A DNA stretch of 64,000 bases, from assembly GCA_963763475.1 (NCBI GenBank), contig CAVXOR010000003.1:248001-312000 (forward strand), in the 5' to 3' direction. Position numbers and translations under genes: made by a program. The stretch's first letter is position 1. Every line of letters starts with the position of its first letter. The notes under the pieces were generated by a model. That model saw nothing but the letters and a program-made list of their open reading frames with translations. It made no database searches and was not told where the DNA came from. The DNA is from AC-32 sp963763475. Its GTDB lineage: Bacteria > Actinomycetota > Thermoleophilia > Gaiellales > Gaiellaceae. Shown one piece after another: positions 25,595-34,609 of this stretch.

Positions 25595-26496
25595 TGCTGC
25601 TCGCCTTCGACTGGACGCAGCTCGCACAGCAGATCGTGATCGGTCTCGCCTCGGGCGGTGTCTGGGCGACGCTCGCCGTCGCCCTTGTGTTGATCTTCCG
25701 CTCGACCGGCGTGGTCAACTTCGCGCAGGGCGAGATGGCGATGTTCTCGACCTTCATCGCCTGGTCGCTCGTCCACCACGGCTTCACCTACTGGGCGGCC
25801 TTCGCGGCCACGGTGGCGATCTCGTTCCTCGGCGGGGTGGCGATCGAGCGCACGGTGATCCGGCCGGTCGAGAGCGCGCCGGTGCTGACGGTGGTGATCG
25901 TCACGCTCGGGCTCTTCTTCCTCGTCAACGGCGCCGCCCGCTGGCTCTGGTCGCCCGAGGTGCGCAGCCTGCCGAACGCCTTCTCGACGCGGCCGATCGA
26001 TGTCGCCGGCGTCGCGTTCTCGATCCAGGACCTCGGCACGATCGCCGTCTCGCTGGGCGCGGTCGCGCTGCTGTGGCTCTTCTTCCGCTTCACGAAGCTC
26101 GGCCTCGCCTCGCGCGCCGCGGCGGTCAACCCGGAGGCGACCCGGCTCGTCGGCGTGCGCGTCAGCTGGATGCTCGCGCTCGGCTGGGGCCTGGCCGCGG
26201 CGATGGGAGCCGTATCGGGGATGCTGACCGCGCCGGCGCTCGCCAGCTTCGACCAGAACCTGATGCAGCCCGTGCTCCTGTACGCGTTCGCTGGCGCGGT
26301 GCTCGGTGGGATCGGCAGCCCGCTCGGCGCGGTCGTCGGCTCGCTGCTGCTCGGCGTGCTGATCAACCTGATCGGCACCTACGTCGACTGGGTCGGCACC
26401 GACCTGCGGTTGCCGGTCGCCCTGGCCGTGATCCTCGGCGTGCTGCTCGTCAAGCCGACCGGCCTCTTCGGGCGCGCGGAGGTGACACGCGTGTGA
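25594..26496 (+). CDS. livH: Branched-chain amino-acid ABC transporter permease LivH
   Basis: Inner-membrane permease of 300 residues with about eight helices. The family signatures GLASGGVWATLAVALVLIFR, VNFAQGEMAMF and the C-terminal AGAVLGGIGSPLGAVVGSLLLG (EAA-like coupling loop with GGIGS) are present. It forms a heterodimer with LivM. ATG overlaps the livF stop (TGATG), and its own stop overlaps livM as GTGA, so translation is coupled. Confidence 0.92.
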
Positions 26497-27503
26497 GGCG
26501 CCCGCTCGGGATCGCCCTCTGGGCCCTGATGGCGTTGGCCGTGCTCGCGCTCTACGCGCTGGCGCCACGGTACGTGAGCGACTTCCACGCGCGCGACCTC
26601 GCACAGGCCGGCGTCTTCTTCATCGCGATCGTCGGGCTCAACATCCTCACCGGCTACACGGGCCAGATCTCGCTCGGCCACGGCGCCTTGATGGCGGTCG
26701 GCGGCTACACGACCGCGGCGCTCGCGGTGCACGAGCACTGGCGCGACGTCTGGACGATCCCGCTCGCCGGGATCGCCGCGGGCGTGGTCGGCTTCCTGAT
26801 CGGCCTGCCTGCGCTCCGCCTGTCGGGCATCTACCTCGCGCTGGCGACCTTTGCCTTCGCGGTCGCGATGCCCTCGCTGCTGAAGAAGTTCTCCGGGCTG
26901 ACGGGTGGCGGCCAGGGCCTGCGGCTGCTGGAGCAGGCGCCGCTGCAGGTGACCGGCCTCAGCGGCACCGTGACCGTCTTCGGCCACACGACTACGCAGA
27001 ACCACTTCCTCTACTACCTGACCTGGGGCATCGGCCTGATCGGCTTCGTGATCGCCTGGCTGATCGTCCGCGGCCGCCTCGGCCGCACCTTCCGGGCCGT
27101 GCGCGACAGCGAGGTCGCGGCCGCCTCGGCCGGGATCAACCTCGCCGGGACGAAGACGCTCGCCTTTGCGATCAGCGGCGTCTACGCCGGCGTCGCGGGC
27201 GCGCTGCTGGCGATCCAGGCCGAGATAGTGAACCCGCTCTCGTTCACCTTCCTGCTCTCGATCCTGATCCTTGTCGGCACGGTCGTCGGCGGCCTCGGCT
27301 CGCTCCCGGGGATGGTGCTGGGCGCCCTGTTCGTCCAGTACCTGCCCGACCTCTCGACGCATGTCTCCAGCAAGCCGGGGGTGCCGGACTTCGTCTACGG
27401 CGCCGCGATCATCCTCGTGATGATCCTCCTGCCGACCGGCGCTGGCGGCCTGCTGCGCCGAGTTGCCAGACCGCTAACAACCCGGCTATACCTTCGTCCC
27501 TAG
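26493..27503 (+). CDS. livM: Branched-chain amino-acid ABC transporter permease LivM
   Basis: Second permease, 336 residues, about ten helices. Hallmarks are NILTGYTGQISLGHGALMAVGGY near the N-terminus, ALRLSGIYLALATFAFA, and the coupling segment TVVGGLGSLPGMVLGALFV. GTG 26493 overlaps the livH stop (GTGA). Longer versions of this frame run back through livH and were rejected. Partner of LivH, powered by LivG and LivF. Confidence 0.92.
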   Translation: MRRPLGIALWALMALAVLALYALAPRYVSDFHARDLAQAGVFFIAIVGLNILTGYTGQISLGHGALMAVGGYTTAALAVHEHWRDVWTIPLAGIAAGVVGFLIGLPALRLSGIYLALATFAFAVAMPSLLKKFSGLTGGGQGLRLLEQAPLQVTGLSGTVTVFGHTTTQNHFLYYLTWGIGLIGFVIAWLIVRGRLGRTFRAVRDSEVAAASAGINLAGTKTLAFAISGVYAGVAGALLAIQAEIVNPLSFTFLLSILILVGTVVGGLGSLPGMVLGALFVQYLPDLSTHVSSKPGVPDFVYGAAIILVMILLPTGAGGLLRRVARPLTTRLYLRP

Positions 27504-27513
27504 AGGGGCTGTG

Positions 27514-28722
27514 ATGAGGACGACTCACCTGATCCTGTGCGCGCTCGGCGCGCTGGCCCTCGCGACGATCGCGTCGGGGGCCGCCTCGGAGACCGGCATC
27601 ACATCGAACCAGGTGCTGATCGGCGGCACGACGCCGCTGAGCGGCCCGGCCTCGGCGTATCAGTCGATCGCCAAGGGCGCCTCGGCCTACTTCCGCTACG
27701 TCAACGCCAGGGGCGGCGTGAACAAGCGGAAGATCAAGTACATCTACAAGGACGACGCCTACGACCCGTCCAAGACCGCCGACAAGACCCGCGAGCTCGT
27801 CCAGCAGGACAAGGTCTTCGCGATCTTCAACAGCCTTGGCACCGAGCACAACCTGGCCACGCGCGCCTACCTGAACGCGGTCAAGGTGCCGCAGCTCTTC
27901 GTCGCGAGCGGCGCGACCACGTTCGGCAAGGAGTACAAGCAGTACCCCTGGACGATCGGCTACCAGCCGAACTACCGCGCCGAGGGCACGATCTACGGCC
28001 GCTATGTCGCCAAGACGAGCCCGACCGCACGCATCGGCGTCCTCTACCAGAACGACGACTACGGCAAGGACCTGCTCGCCGGGCTGCGCAACGGTCTCGG
28101 CAAGAAGGCGAAGCTGATCGTCGCCAAGCAGGGCTACGACGTCGCCGACTCGGACGTGCAGTCGCAGATCGCCAAGCTGAAGGCCGCGCGCGTAAAGGCG
28201 CTGATGCTGTTCGCGACGCCGAAGTTCGCGATCCAGTCCTACGTCTACGCGCACAAGCTCGGCTGGAAGCCGACCGTCTACGTGAACGCGGTCTCGAGCG
28301 CCGCGAACATCATGGGCCTCGCCAGCGCGGGCACCAACCGGAAGCAGACCGAAGGCTCGATCTCGATCGTCTTCCTCAAGGATCCGACCGACGCCCACTG
28401 GGCGAAGGACTCGGGCGTGAAGCTCTACCGCTCGATCATGAAGAAGTACAAGGGCGGGAACCCGAACGACGTCTACGCGGTCTACGGGATGTCGGTTGCG
28501 CACACCTTCGTTGCGGCGCTGAAGAAGGCCGGCAAGAACCCGACGCGCTCGGGGATCATGAAGGCGGCCACGAGCCTGAACGTGAAGAACGACCCGTTCC
28601 TGCTGCCCGGGATCACGGTCAAGACGGGCGCGGGCGACCACTTCCCGCTCGACCAGGCGAAGCTCCAGCGCTACCACAACGGGCACTGGGTCTCGTTCGG
28701 CGGGCTGTTCCGCGTCCGCTGA
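27514..28722 (+). CDS. Extracytoplasmic substrate-binding protein of the Liv system
   Basis: Type I periplasmic-binding-fold protein (Peripla_BP_6 group) that captures the ligand for LivHMGF. A Sec signal peptide (RTTHLILCALGALALATIASGAAS) is followed by ITSNQVLIGGTTPLSGPASAYQ, the family opening, then GVLYQNDDYGKDLLAGL and KAGKNPTRSGIMKA. No lipobox Cys is visible, unlike the second Liv binding protein at 61.6 kb, so it may be released or held otherwise. AGAGGGG (27501-27507) sits six bases before ATG 27514; GTG 27511 is possible. Ligand could be amino acids, amides or aromatic acids. Confidence 0.88.
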   Translation: MRTTHLILCALGALALATIASGAASETGITSNQVLIGGTTPLSGPASAYQSIAKGASAYFRYVNARGGVNKRKIKYIYKDDAYDPSKTADKTRELVQQDKVFAIFNSLGTEHNLATRAYLNAVKVPQLFVASGATTFGKEYKQYPWTIGYQPNYRAEGTIYGRYVAKTSPTARIGVLYQNDDYGKDLLAGLRNGLGKKAKLIVAKQGYDVADSDVQSQIAKLKAARVKALMLFATPKFAIQSYVYAHKLGWKPTVYVNAVSSAANIMGLASAGTNRKQTEGSISIVFLKDPTDAHWAKDSGVKLYRSIMKKYKGGNPNDVYAVYGMSVAHTFVAALKKAGKNPTRSGIMKAATSLNVKNDPFLLPGITVKTGAGDHFPLDQAKLQRYHNGHWVSFGGLFRVR

Positions 28723-29649
28723 CTAGCTCGCGAGCGCGGGCTCGCGCGGCGGCGGCACCCGCACGAGCTCCCGGCGGCGGACCGGCAGCAGGCTGATCAC
28801 GCCGACCGTGATCGCCACGCCGAGCCATTGCGTCCAGCGCAGCGAGTCCTCGAAGACGTAGATCCCGACGAGGGCGGCGGTCACGGGGAAGGCCAGCTCG
28901 CCGAGCGCAGCCAGCACGGCCGGCGTGCGCCGCAGGCCGTAGTAGTAGAGGCCGAGGGCGAGGAAGCCGGTGACGAGCGCGAGCACGGCGATCCAGACGC
29001 TGTCGTGCCAACTGGAAAAGGCGGCGGCGCCGACGATCGGCAGGGCACAGGCGCTGGCGATGAGGCCGAAGCCGAACCGCACGGTCGAGACGTGGTCGAA
29101 GGCGAGCCTACGGCCGAGGTAGCGGCCGAAGACGGTGCCGAGGCCCCAGAGCACGGCCGCGCACAGGGTCTCGACGATCGGGACGAGCCCCTGCGCGTGC
29201 GGGTCGAGCGGCTGCGGCAGCGCGATCAGCCAGACCCCCGCGAGCGCGGGCAGCAGGATCCAGGTGAAGCCGCGCCGGGGTTGCTCGCCGAGCACGAGCC
29301 AGGCGCCTGCCACCGCCACGAGCGGCTGCACCTTCTGCAGCACGACGACGGTGATGAAGTCGCCGTGGAAGAGCGCCTTGGTGAAGAGGATGGTCGCGAT
29401 CGCCGAGGCGCCCGCGCCGACGAAGATCCCGGCGGCGACGTAGCGCGTCCCCGCACGCCAGAGCGCGCGGAAGGCCGGGATCAGCAGCGGCAGCGTCAGC
29501 GCAACGAGCACCACGTGCTCCCCGAAGACGATCGTGTAGGGCGAGGTCGTGTCCGAGAGCGGCTTCCGGATCAGCCCGTCGAGCCCCCACATCGCCGCGG
29601 CGATGCTGACGAGCACGACCCCGGGGATCCGGTCGAGGCGGCCTGGCAT
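28723..29649 (-). CDS. EamA/DMT-family exporter
   Basis: Drug/metabolite transporter of 308 residues with about ten helices arranged as two EamA repeats. Repeat one: VVLVSIAAAMWGLDGLIRKPL ... WLVLGEQPRRGFTWILLPALAGVWLI. Repeat two: ETLCAAVLWGLGTVFGRYLG ... IYVFEDSLRWTQWLGVAITVGVISLL. The paired VLGE/VFED ... W pattern is the family signature. ATG 29649 precedes the first helix by nine residues and is preferred over a longer frame from 29706 that enters lysA. Substrate unknown; many members export amino acids. Confidence 0.86.
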   Translation of the reverse strand: MPGRLDRIPGVVLVSIAAAMWGLDGLIRKPLSDTTSPYTIVFGEHVVLVALTLPLLIPAFRALWRAGTRYVAAGIFVGAGASAIATILFTKALFHGDFITVVVLQKVQPLVAVAGAWLVLGEQPRRGFTWILLPALAGVWLIALPQPLDPHAQGLVPIVETLCAAVLWGLGTVFGRYLGRRLAFDHVSTVRFGFGLIASACALPIVGAAAFSSWHDSVWIAVLALVTGFLALGLYYYGLRRTPAVLAALGELAFPVTAALVGIYVFEDSLRWTQWLGVAITVGVISLLPVRRRELVRVPPPREPALAS

Positions 29650-29659
29650 GTCGGCGAGC

Positions 29660-30907
29660 CTAGCCGCTGGCCTGCTCCTGGCGAAGCAGGTCCTCGACGC
29701 TCTCACGCTTGCGGATCACCCGTGCATGCCCGTCGGCCACGAGCACCGCCTCCGGCCGCGGGACGGCGTTGTAGTTCGAGCCCATCGAGAGCGTGTAGGC
29801 CCCGGTCGCGGGCACGGCCAAGAGGTCGCCGCGTCGCGGCTCGGGCAGGCTGACACCCTCGATCAGCACGTCGCCGGACTCGCAGTGCTTGCCGCAGACG
29901 TCGTACGCGCGCGCGGCCTCCTCGTCGGCCCGGTTGGCGAGCAGCGCGCTGTAACGCGCGCCGTAGAGCTGCGGGCGCGGGTTGTCGGACATGCCGCCGT
30001 CGACCGCGACGTAGGTGATCTCCTCGCTCGCCTGCTTGACGACGCCGACGCGGTAGAGCGTGAGTCCTGCGGGGCCGACCAGCGAGCGCCCCGGCTCGAG
30101 GATCAGCTCCGGCGGCCTGCCCGGCCAGCCGTCGGCGAGGCGCTCGAGCAGGGCGGCGACGAAGTCGCGGATCGCCGGCGGGCGCTCGTCCTCGACGTAG
30201 CGGATCCCGAGGCCGCCACCGAGATCGACCACCTGCGGGACCCACTCGCGCGCGGCGAAGTCCTTCAGCCAGTCGATCGTCTCGAGGCCGGCGCGCGGGT
30301 CGACCAGCTGCGAGCCGATGTGCAGGTGGACGCCCGCGACCTCGAGGCCCGCCTCGCGCGCCGCCGCTGCCGCCGCCAGCGCGTCTTCGGGCGGGAGCCC
30401 GAACTTCGAGCCGTGGTGGGCGGTGCGGATCTTCTCGTGCGTGTCGGCCTCGATCCCCGGCGTGACCCGCACCAGCGCGCGGCGCACCCCCGCCGCGGCG
30501 GCTCGCTCGGCCTCGTCGAGCGCGTCGAGCACGACGAAGCGCACGCCTGCCTCGGCTGCGGCCCGGAGCTCCTCGTCGCTCTTGTTGTTGCCGTGCACGA
30601 CGATCCGCACGCCCTCGATCCCTGCACGGCGGGCGAACTCGAGCTCGCCGAGCGTCGAGACGTCGGCGCCGAAGCCCTCCGCCGCGAGCAGCCGCAGGAG
30701 CGCGACGTTCGGGAACGCCTTCAAGCTGTAGAGCGGCAGCGCGTGCGGCGCGGCCTCGCGGTAGGCGCGGGCGGCGTCCAGGATCGTCTGCTCGCAGTAG
30801 ACGACGAGCGGCGTGCCGAACTCGGCCGCCAGTTCTGACGTAGGGACACCGCCGACGCTCAGCTCGCCGCCTTCGAGGGCCGCGGTCTCGGGAAAGAGCG
30901 AAAGCAC
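29660..30907 (-). CDS. lysA: Diaminopimelate decarboxylase
   Basis: PLP enzyme making L-lysine from meso-diaminopimelate, the last step of lysine synthesis. The alanine-racemase-like barrel has the Schiff-base Lys in LYSLKAFPN (about 63), HGNNKSDEEL, HLHIGSQLVDP and DLGGGLGIRY (phosphate loop). The C-terminal barrel has EPGRSLVG, VDGGMSDNPRPQLYGA and DVCGKHCESGDVL with the active-site Cys. 415 residues from GTG 30907. A CTG at 30925-30923 overlapping the previous stop would add six residues (LTTIER). Downstream is an exporter gene, possibly for amino acids. Confidence 0.94.
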   Translation of the reverse strand: MLSLFPETAALEGGELSVGGVPTSELAAEFGTPLVVYCEQTILDAARAYREAAPHALPLYSLKAFPNVALLRLLAAEGFGADVSTLGELEFARRAGIEGVRIVVHGNNKSDEELRAAAEAGVRFVVLDALDEAERAAAAGVRRALVRVTPGIEADTHEKIRTAHHGSKFGLPPEDALAAAAAAREAGLEVAGVHLHIGSQLVDPRAGLETIDWLKDFAAREWVPQVVDLGGGLGIRYVEDERPPAIRDFVAALLERLADGWPGRPPELILEPGRSLVGPAGLTLYRVGVVKQASEEITYVAVDGGMSDNPRPQLYGARYSALLANRADEEAARAYDVCGKHCESGDVLIEGVSLPEPRRGDLLAVPATGAYTLSMGSNYNAVPRPEAVLVADGHARVIRKRESVEDLLRQEQASG

Positions 30908-30921
30908 GCGCTCGATCGTAG

Positions 30922-31530
30922 TCAGCGCCGGAGGAGCGCCCGGGGCAGCTCGAGCGCGAGTCGCGGCAGCCGCCGCCGGGAGCCGGCGAGCGCGTTCCGG
31001 AGAGCTTCGGTCGCGTGCTCGTGCACACCCTCGCCGTGCCCGCAGAGGACGTGCTCCGGGTCGAGCCTCGCGAGCTGCCGCGGCGGCGTCAGGCGCAGGA
31101 GCGGGTGGACCCCGAGCGGCTCGCCGCCGAGGCTGAAGTAGTGCGAGACCGTTCCGAGCGCGTCGGCGGCGACGAGCACCCGTCGCTCCGGCCACCAGAG
31201 CGCGACCTCCTGCCAGTGCCGGCGGCGCACGATGGGCACGGTCTCGAACGGGCCGACGGCCTCGAACGGGACGCGGTGGTGCGGCACGCCGAGCCGCTGC
31301 GCGAATTCGGCGCAGGCGCGGTTGTGGCGATCGAGCAGCTGGAGGACGCCCGCCGGCTCACCGAGCGCGCGCACGCGCTCTTCGATGCCTTCGCCCTCCG
31401 ACGAGTCGACGAGCCAGACGCCGCCCTCGGCGAGCAGTGCGTGCGAGGCCATCCGGATCCGCGGTTGCTCGGACGTCGAGATCCAGCCGAAGCCCCAGTC
31501 GTGCTCGTCGATGATCCGGGGCTGGCTCAG
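30922..31530 (-). CDS. Metallo-beta-lactamase-fold protein, degenerate
   Basis: MBL-superfamily-like protein of about 202 residues. Visible: ASHALLAEGGVWLVDSSEGEG, AGVLQLLDRHNRACAEFAQRLGVP, LVAADALGTVSHYF and the last His in LCGHGEGVHEHA. The canonical HxHxDH is reduced to LLDRHNRACA, so metal binding is incomplete and catalysis uncertain. The first ATG/GTG/TTG (ATG 31452) falls inside a conserved-looking stretch. Upstream, DEHDWGFGWISTSEQPRIR continues the family pattern back to CTG 31530, which has a GGAG eight bases before it and lies one base after the cupin stop. CTG initiation is therefore preferred here. Confidence 0.68.
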   Translation of the reverse strand: MSQPRIIDEHDWGFGWISTSEQPRIRMASHALLAEGGVWLVDSSEGEGIEERVRALGEPAGVLQLLDRHNRACAEFAQRLGVPHHRVPFEAVGPFETVPIVRRRHWQEVALWWPERRVLVAADALGTVSHYFSLGGEPLGVHPLLRLTPPRQLARLDPEHVLCGHGEGVHEHATEALRNALAGSRRRLPRLALELPRALLRR

Positions 31531-31531
31531 G

Positions 31532-31927
31532 TCAGTCGCTCCACCAGTCGTTCTCCACGTCCGCGTCGCCGGGCCCCGTGTTCGGCGCGCCGATGGCGAG
31601 CAGCTCGGCGCCCTCGGGCCCGCCCTCGAAGCCGCGCATCGTGTCCTTGTGCACGCGGAGCGCGTCGAAGGGCCGCAGCTCGACGACCTCGTCCTCGAGC
31701 TTCGCCCTCAGGCTCCCGCTGAGCACGATGTAGACCTCTTCCTGGTTCTTGTGCCTGTGCCCGAACGGAACGCGGAAGTTCGGCGCGATGCGCTGGTAGC
31801 TGACGCCTTGGTGCTCGAGCTCCAGCGGCACGCGGGCCATGCGCGCCTCGATCTTGCCCTCCAGCCCGAAGTTCGGCGCCTGATCGTCGACGTCGTCCTT
31901 CAGGTTCACCTTGGTGTAACCGGCCAT
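31532..31927 (-). CDS. Cupin-domain protein
   Basis: Single-domain beta-barrel of 131 residues. Cupin motif 1 reads PFGHRHKNQEEVYIVLSGSL (metal ligands His, His, Glu) and motif 2 is around FDALRVHKDTMRGFEGG with its His. A good ribosome site (GAGGAGG, four bases before ATG 31927) supports the start. Divergent from leuS and first gene of a minus-strand run (cupin, MBL-like, lysA, EamA). Function undetermined: small-molecule binding, dioxygenase or isomerase are all possible. Confidence 0.85.
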   Translation of the reverse strand: MAGYTKVNLKDDVDDQAPNFGLEGKIEARMARVPLELEHQGVSYQRIAPNFRVPFGHRHKNQEEVYIVLSGSLRAKLEDEVVELRPFDALRVHKDTMRGFEGGPEGAELLAIGAPNTGPGDADVENDWWSD

Positions 31928-31956
31928 CTGACCTCCTCGATTCGACGGAGCGATGC

Positions 31957-31962
31957 TAAAGT
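31957..31962 (+). promoter_or_regulatory. -10 element of the leuS leader
   Basis: TAAAGT lies eight bases before the ATG of the leader peptide (31971), which would place the transcript start at or next to that ATG. A clear -35 is not visible. Confidence 0.5.
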
Positions 31963-31970
31963 CCGAACGG

Positions 31971-31991
31971 ATGAAGCAGCTTCTCGAGTAG
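31971..31991 (+). CDS. Putative leucine leader peptide of leuS
   Basis: Six-codon frame ATG-AAG-CAG-CTT-CTC-GAG-TAG (MKQLLE) with two adjacent Leu codons, just upstream of overlapping RNA hairpins and leuS. It probably lies on a leaderless transcript from the -10 at 31957-31962. Leu codons in a short frame ahead of a terminator are the hallmark of ribosome-mediated attenuation; the role here is inferred from this layout. Confidence 0.5.
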   Translation: MKQLLE

Positions 31992-32037
31992 AGCAGGGGA
32001 CAACGCGGCGGCGCCGCGTCGAGTTCCCCAGGCCTCT
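31990..32037 (+). promoter_or_regulatory. Candidate antiterminator of the leuS attenuator
   Basis: AGAG (31990-31993) plus GGGGA (31996-32000) can pair with TCCCC (32025-32029) plus CTCT (32035-32038), enclosing a perfect inner hairpin CGCGGC-GGC-GCCGCG. The outer pairing uses the left arm of the terminator at 32032-32054, so the two structures exclude each other. The 5' strand overlaps the leader-peptide stop codon, so a ribosome there would block it. Confidence 0.45.
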
Positions 32038-32054
32038 CGTTCGAGAGGCTTTTT
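32032..32054 (+). terminator. Intrinsic terminator ahead of leuS (attenuator)
   Basis: GCCTCTCG and CGAGAGGC form an 8-bp perfect inverted repeat with a short TT centre, followed by five T residues. It lies between the leader peptide and the leuS ribosome site, where it would stop transcription when leucyl-tRNA is plentiful. Confidence 0.65.
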
Positions 32055-32071
32055 CGTTTCTGGAGGCGGAT

Positions 32072-34459
32072 TTGGACACGTACGACCCACAGACGATCGA
32101 AGCGAAGTGGCAGCGGGTCTGGGAGGACGCGCGGGCCTTCTACGTCGACGATCCGCCGCCGGAGGCCGAGTCGGGCGAGAAGTTCTACCAGCTCGAAATG
32201 CTGCCCTACCCGTCGGGAGACCTGCACATGGGGCACGTCCTCAACTACACGCTGGGCGACGTGGTCACGCACTTCCAGCGGCGCCACGGCAAGCACGTGC
32301 TGCGACCGATGGGCTGGGACTCGTTCGGCCTGCCGGCCGAGAACGCGGCGATCAGCGAAGGCGGCAACCCGCGCGAGATCACCGAGCGGAACATCACGAA
32401 CATCGAGCGCCAGATGCACCGGCTGGGCTGGGCGATCGACTGGGACCGCGTGATCGCCGCACACGACCCCGCTTACTACCGCTGGACGCAGTGGCTGTTC
32501 CTGCGCTTCCTGGAGAAGGGGCTGGCCTACCGCAAGGAGGCGCCGGTCAACTGGTGCCCCAACGACCAGACGGTGCTGGCGAACGAGCAGGTGGTGAACG
32601 GCCACTGCGACCGCTGCGGCGCCGAGGTCGAGGTCCGGAAGATGGAGCAGTGGTTCTTCCGCATCACCGCCTACACGGACGCGCTGCTGGAAGACCACGC
32701 GCTGATCGAGTGGCCCGAGCGGACGAAGACGATCCAGCGTAACTGGATCGGGCGCTCGGAGGGCGCGGAGCTGCTCTTCCGGATCGACGAGCTGGACGTG
32801 GACGTGCCGGTCTTCACCACGCGCCCGGACACGGTCTTCGGCGCGACGTTCTTCGTGCTGGCGCCGGAGCATCCGCTGGTCGACACGATGGTCGAGCGCT
32901 CGCCGAGCGGCGAGGAACTTCGCGCGTACGCCGCCCGCGGGATGGCCAAGCGCGTCGAGGAGCGGGCCTCGGCCGAAGAGAAGACGGGCGTCTTCACAGG
33001 CTTCTACGCCGTCAACCCCGCCACCGACGCTCCGATCCCGGTCTGGGTCGCCGACTACGTGCTGATGGAGTACGGCACCGGCGCGATCATGGCCGTGCCC
33101 GGCCACGACGAGCGCGACCGCGAGTTCGCCGAGCGGTTCGAGCTGCCGGTCGTGCCGGTGATCGACGAGGAGGCCGGCACGCTCGTCGACTCGGCGCAGT
33201 TCGACGGCATGGCTGTCGAGCAGGCGAAGCAGGCGATCGTCGAGTGGCTGGGCGAGCGTGGCCGCGGCCGGCCCGCGGTCAGCTTCCGCCTGCGCGACTG
33301 GGGCTTCTCGCGCCAGCGCTACTGGGGCGCTCCGATCCCGGTCGTCTACTGCGACAAGTGCGGGATCGTTCCGATCCCCGACGACGAGCTGCCGGTGCTG
33401 CTGCCCGAGGTGGACGACTATCGGCCGAAGGGCAAGCCGCCGCTCGCCTCGAACGAGGAGTGGCTGCGGGTGCCGTGCCCGTCCTGCGGCGGCGAGGGCC
33501 GGCGCGAAGCCGAGACGATGGACACGTTCGTCGACTCGGCCTGGTACTTCCTGCGCTACTGCGACCCGAACAACGACCGCGAGCCGTTCTCGCGGCGGCT
33601 GGTCGACTTCTGGGGGCCGGTCGACCAGTACATCGGCGGGATCGACCACGCGACCGGCCACCTGCTCTACTCGCGCTTCTTCGTCAAGGTGCTGAACGAG
33701 CTGGGCATGGTTGGCTTCCGCGAGCCGTTCCAGCGCCTCTTCCACCAGGGCTGGGTGCGTCAGGGCGGGACGAAGATGTCGAAGTCGAAGGGCAACGTGA
33801 CCGCCCCCGACAAGCTGGCCGACATGTACGGGGCCGACGCGGTGCGCCTTTACATCCTGTTCGTCGGGCCTGCGGACCAGGCCATGGACTGGACCGAGGA
33901 GGGGATCGACGGCATCGGCCGCTTCCTGCGCCGGCTGTGGCGGATCGTGCACGAGGCGTCGGTGGCTTCCGGAGACGCGGACGGTTCGGCCGGGCCGCTG
34001 GTGCGGAAGGCGCACGAGACGATTGCGAAGGTGAGCGACGACATCGGCCGGCGCTTCGTCTTCAACACGCCGATCGCGGCGGTGATGGAGCTCGTCAACG
34101 AGCTCGGGCGCGACCCGACGGCTCCGGGCGCGCGCTTCGCAGCGGAGACCGCGGTCTCGCTGATTCAGCCGTACGCGCCGCACATCGCCGAGGAGCTCTG
34201 GTCTGCGCTGGGCAACGAGCGGCTGTGGGAGCACCCATGGCCGGTCGCGGACGAGTCAAAGCTGGAACGCGAGACCTTCGAGCTGGTGCTGCAGGTGAAC
34301 GGGCGCGTGCGCGACCGCATCGAGGCGTCGGTGGGCGAGTCCGAGGAGGAGCTGGTCGAGCGGGCGAAGGCCTCGCCGCGGGTGCAGGCCCACCTGGACG
34401 GCAAGGAGATCCGCCAGACGATCGTCGTGCGCGGGAAGCTCGTCAACCTAGTCGTCTAG
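32072..34459 (+). CDS. leuS: Leucyl-tRNA synthetase
   Basis: Class I synthetase charging tRNA-Leu, 795 residues, bacterial type. HIGH motif PYPSGDLHMGHVLNY (about 43-57) and KMSKSKGNV near 568 are intact. The CP1 editing domain is present (TTRPDTVFGATFFVL, GTGAIMAVPGHDERD), as are zinc-type cysteines around WCPNDQTV..CDRCG. The C-terminal anticodon-binding helices end with the usual VNGRVRDRI and IVVRGKLVNLVV. TTG 32072 was chosen because GGAGG lies five bases upstream and homology starts immediately. Expression is likely leucine-responsive through the leader peptide and terminator directly upstream. Confidence 0.97.
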   Translation: MDTYDPQTIEAKWQRVWEDARAFYVDDPPPEAESGEKFYQLEMLPYPSGDLHMGHVLNYTLGDVVTHFQRRHGKHVLRPMGWDSFGLPAENAAISEGGNPREITERNITNIERQMHRLGWAIDWDRVIAAHDPAYYRWTQWLFLRFLEKGLAYRKEAPVNWCPNDQTVLANEQVVNGHCDRCGAEVEVRKMEQWFFRITAYTDALLEDHALIEWPERTKTIQRNWIGRSEGAELLFRIDELDVDVPVFTTRPDTVFGATFFVLAPEHPLVDTMVERSPSGEELRAYAARGMAKRVEERASAEEKTGVFTGFYAVNPATDAPIPVWVADYVLMEYGTGAIMAVPGHDERDREFAERFELPVVPVIDEEAGTLVDSAQFDGMAVEQAKQAIVEWLGERGRGRPAVSFRLRDWGFSRQRYWGAPIPVVYCDKCGIVPIPDDELPVLLPEVDDYRPKGKPPLASNEEWLRVPCPSCGGEGRREAETMDTFVDSAWYFLRYCDPNNDREPFSRRLVDFWGPVDQYIGGIDHATGHLLYSRFFVKVLNELGMVGFREPFQRLFHQGWVRQGGTKMSKSKGNVTAPDKLADMYGADAVRLYILFVGPADQAMDWTEEGIDGIGRFLRRLWRIVHEASVASGDADGSAGPLVRKAHETIAKVSDDIGRRFVFNTPIAAVMELVNELGRDPTAPGARFAAETAVSLIQPYAPHIAEELWSALGNERLWEHPWPVADESKLERETFELVLQVNGRVRDRIEASVGESEEELVERAKASPRVQAHLDGKEIRQTIVVRGKLVNLVV

Positions 34460-34609
34460 CCGGCTCACGCGACTCGCGCGGGGCTCTTATTTTTCACGCG
34501 CGCCCCTGGGTGGGAGGGGGCTAGGGACGGTACCCGCCGACGGCGCGCAGAAGTGTGTCGCGGGAGTGCCGAATATGCGCCGATCTCGTCACGCTCTCGA
34601 CACGAACGA

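Noticed and set aside
31991..32054. T-box riboswitch before leuS
   Set aside because: The stretch near 32004-32019 resembles the GGGTGGNACCGCG core but lacks the UGG of the acceptor-binding bulge, and there is no room for a Stem I upstream. A leader-peptide attenuator fits better.
31532..34234. A 900-codon open frame on the minus strand opposite leuS
   Set aside because: It is the antisense shadow of leuS, which has all synthetase motifs; only its last 132 codons are a real gene (the cupin, with its own ribosome site).
34460..34520. Terminator after leuS at the TTATTTTT run
   Set aside because: The preceding CGCG-ACT-CGCG stem is too short and is separated from the T-run; no convincing intrinsic terminator.
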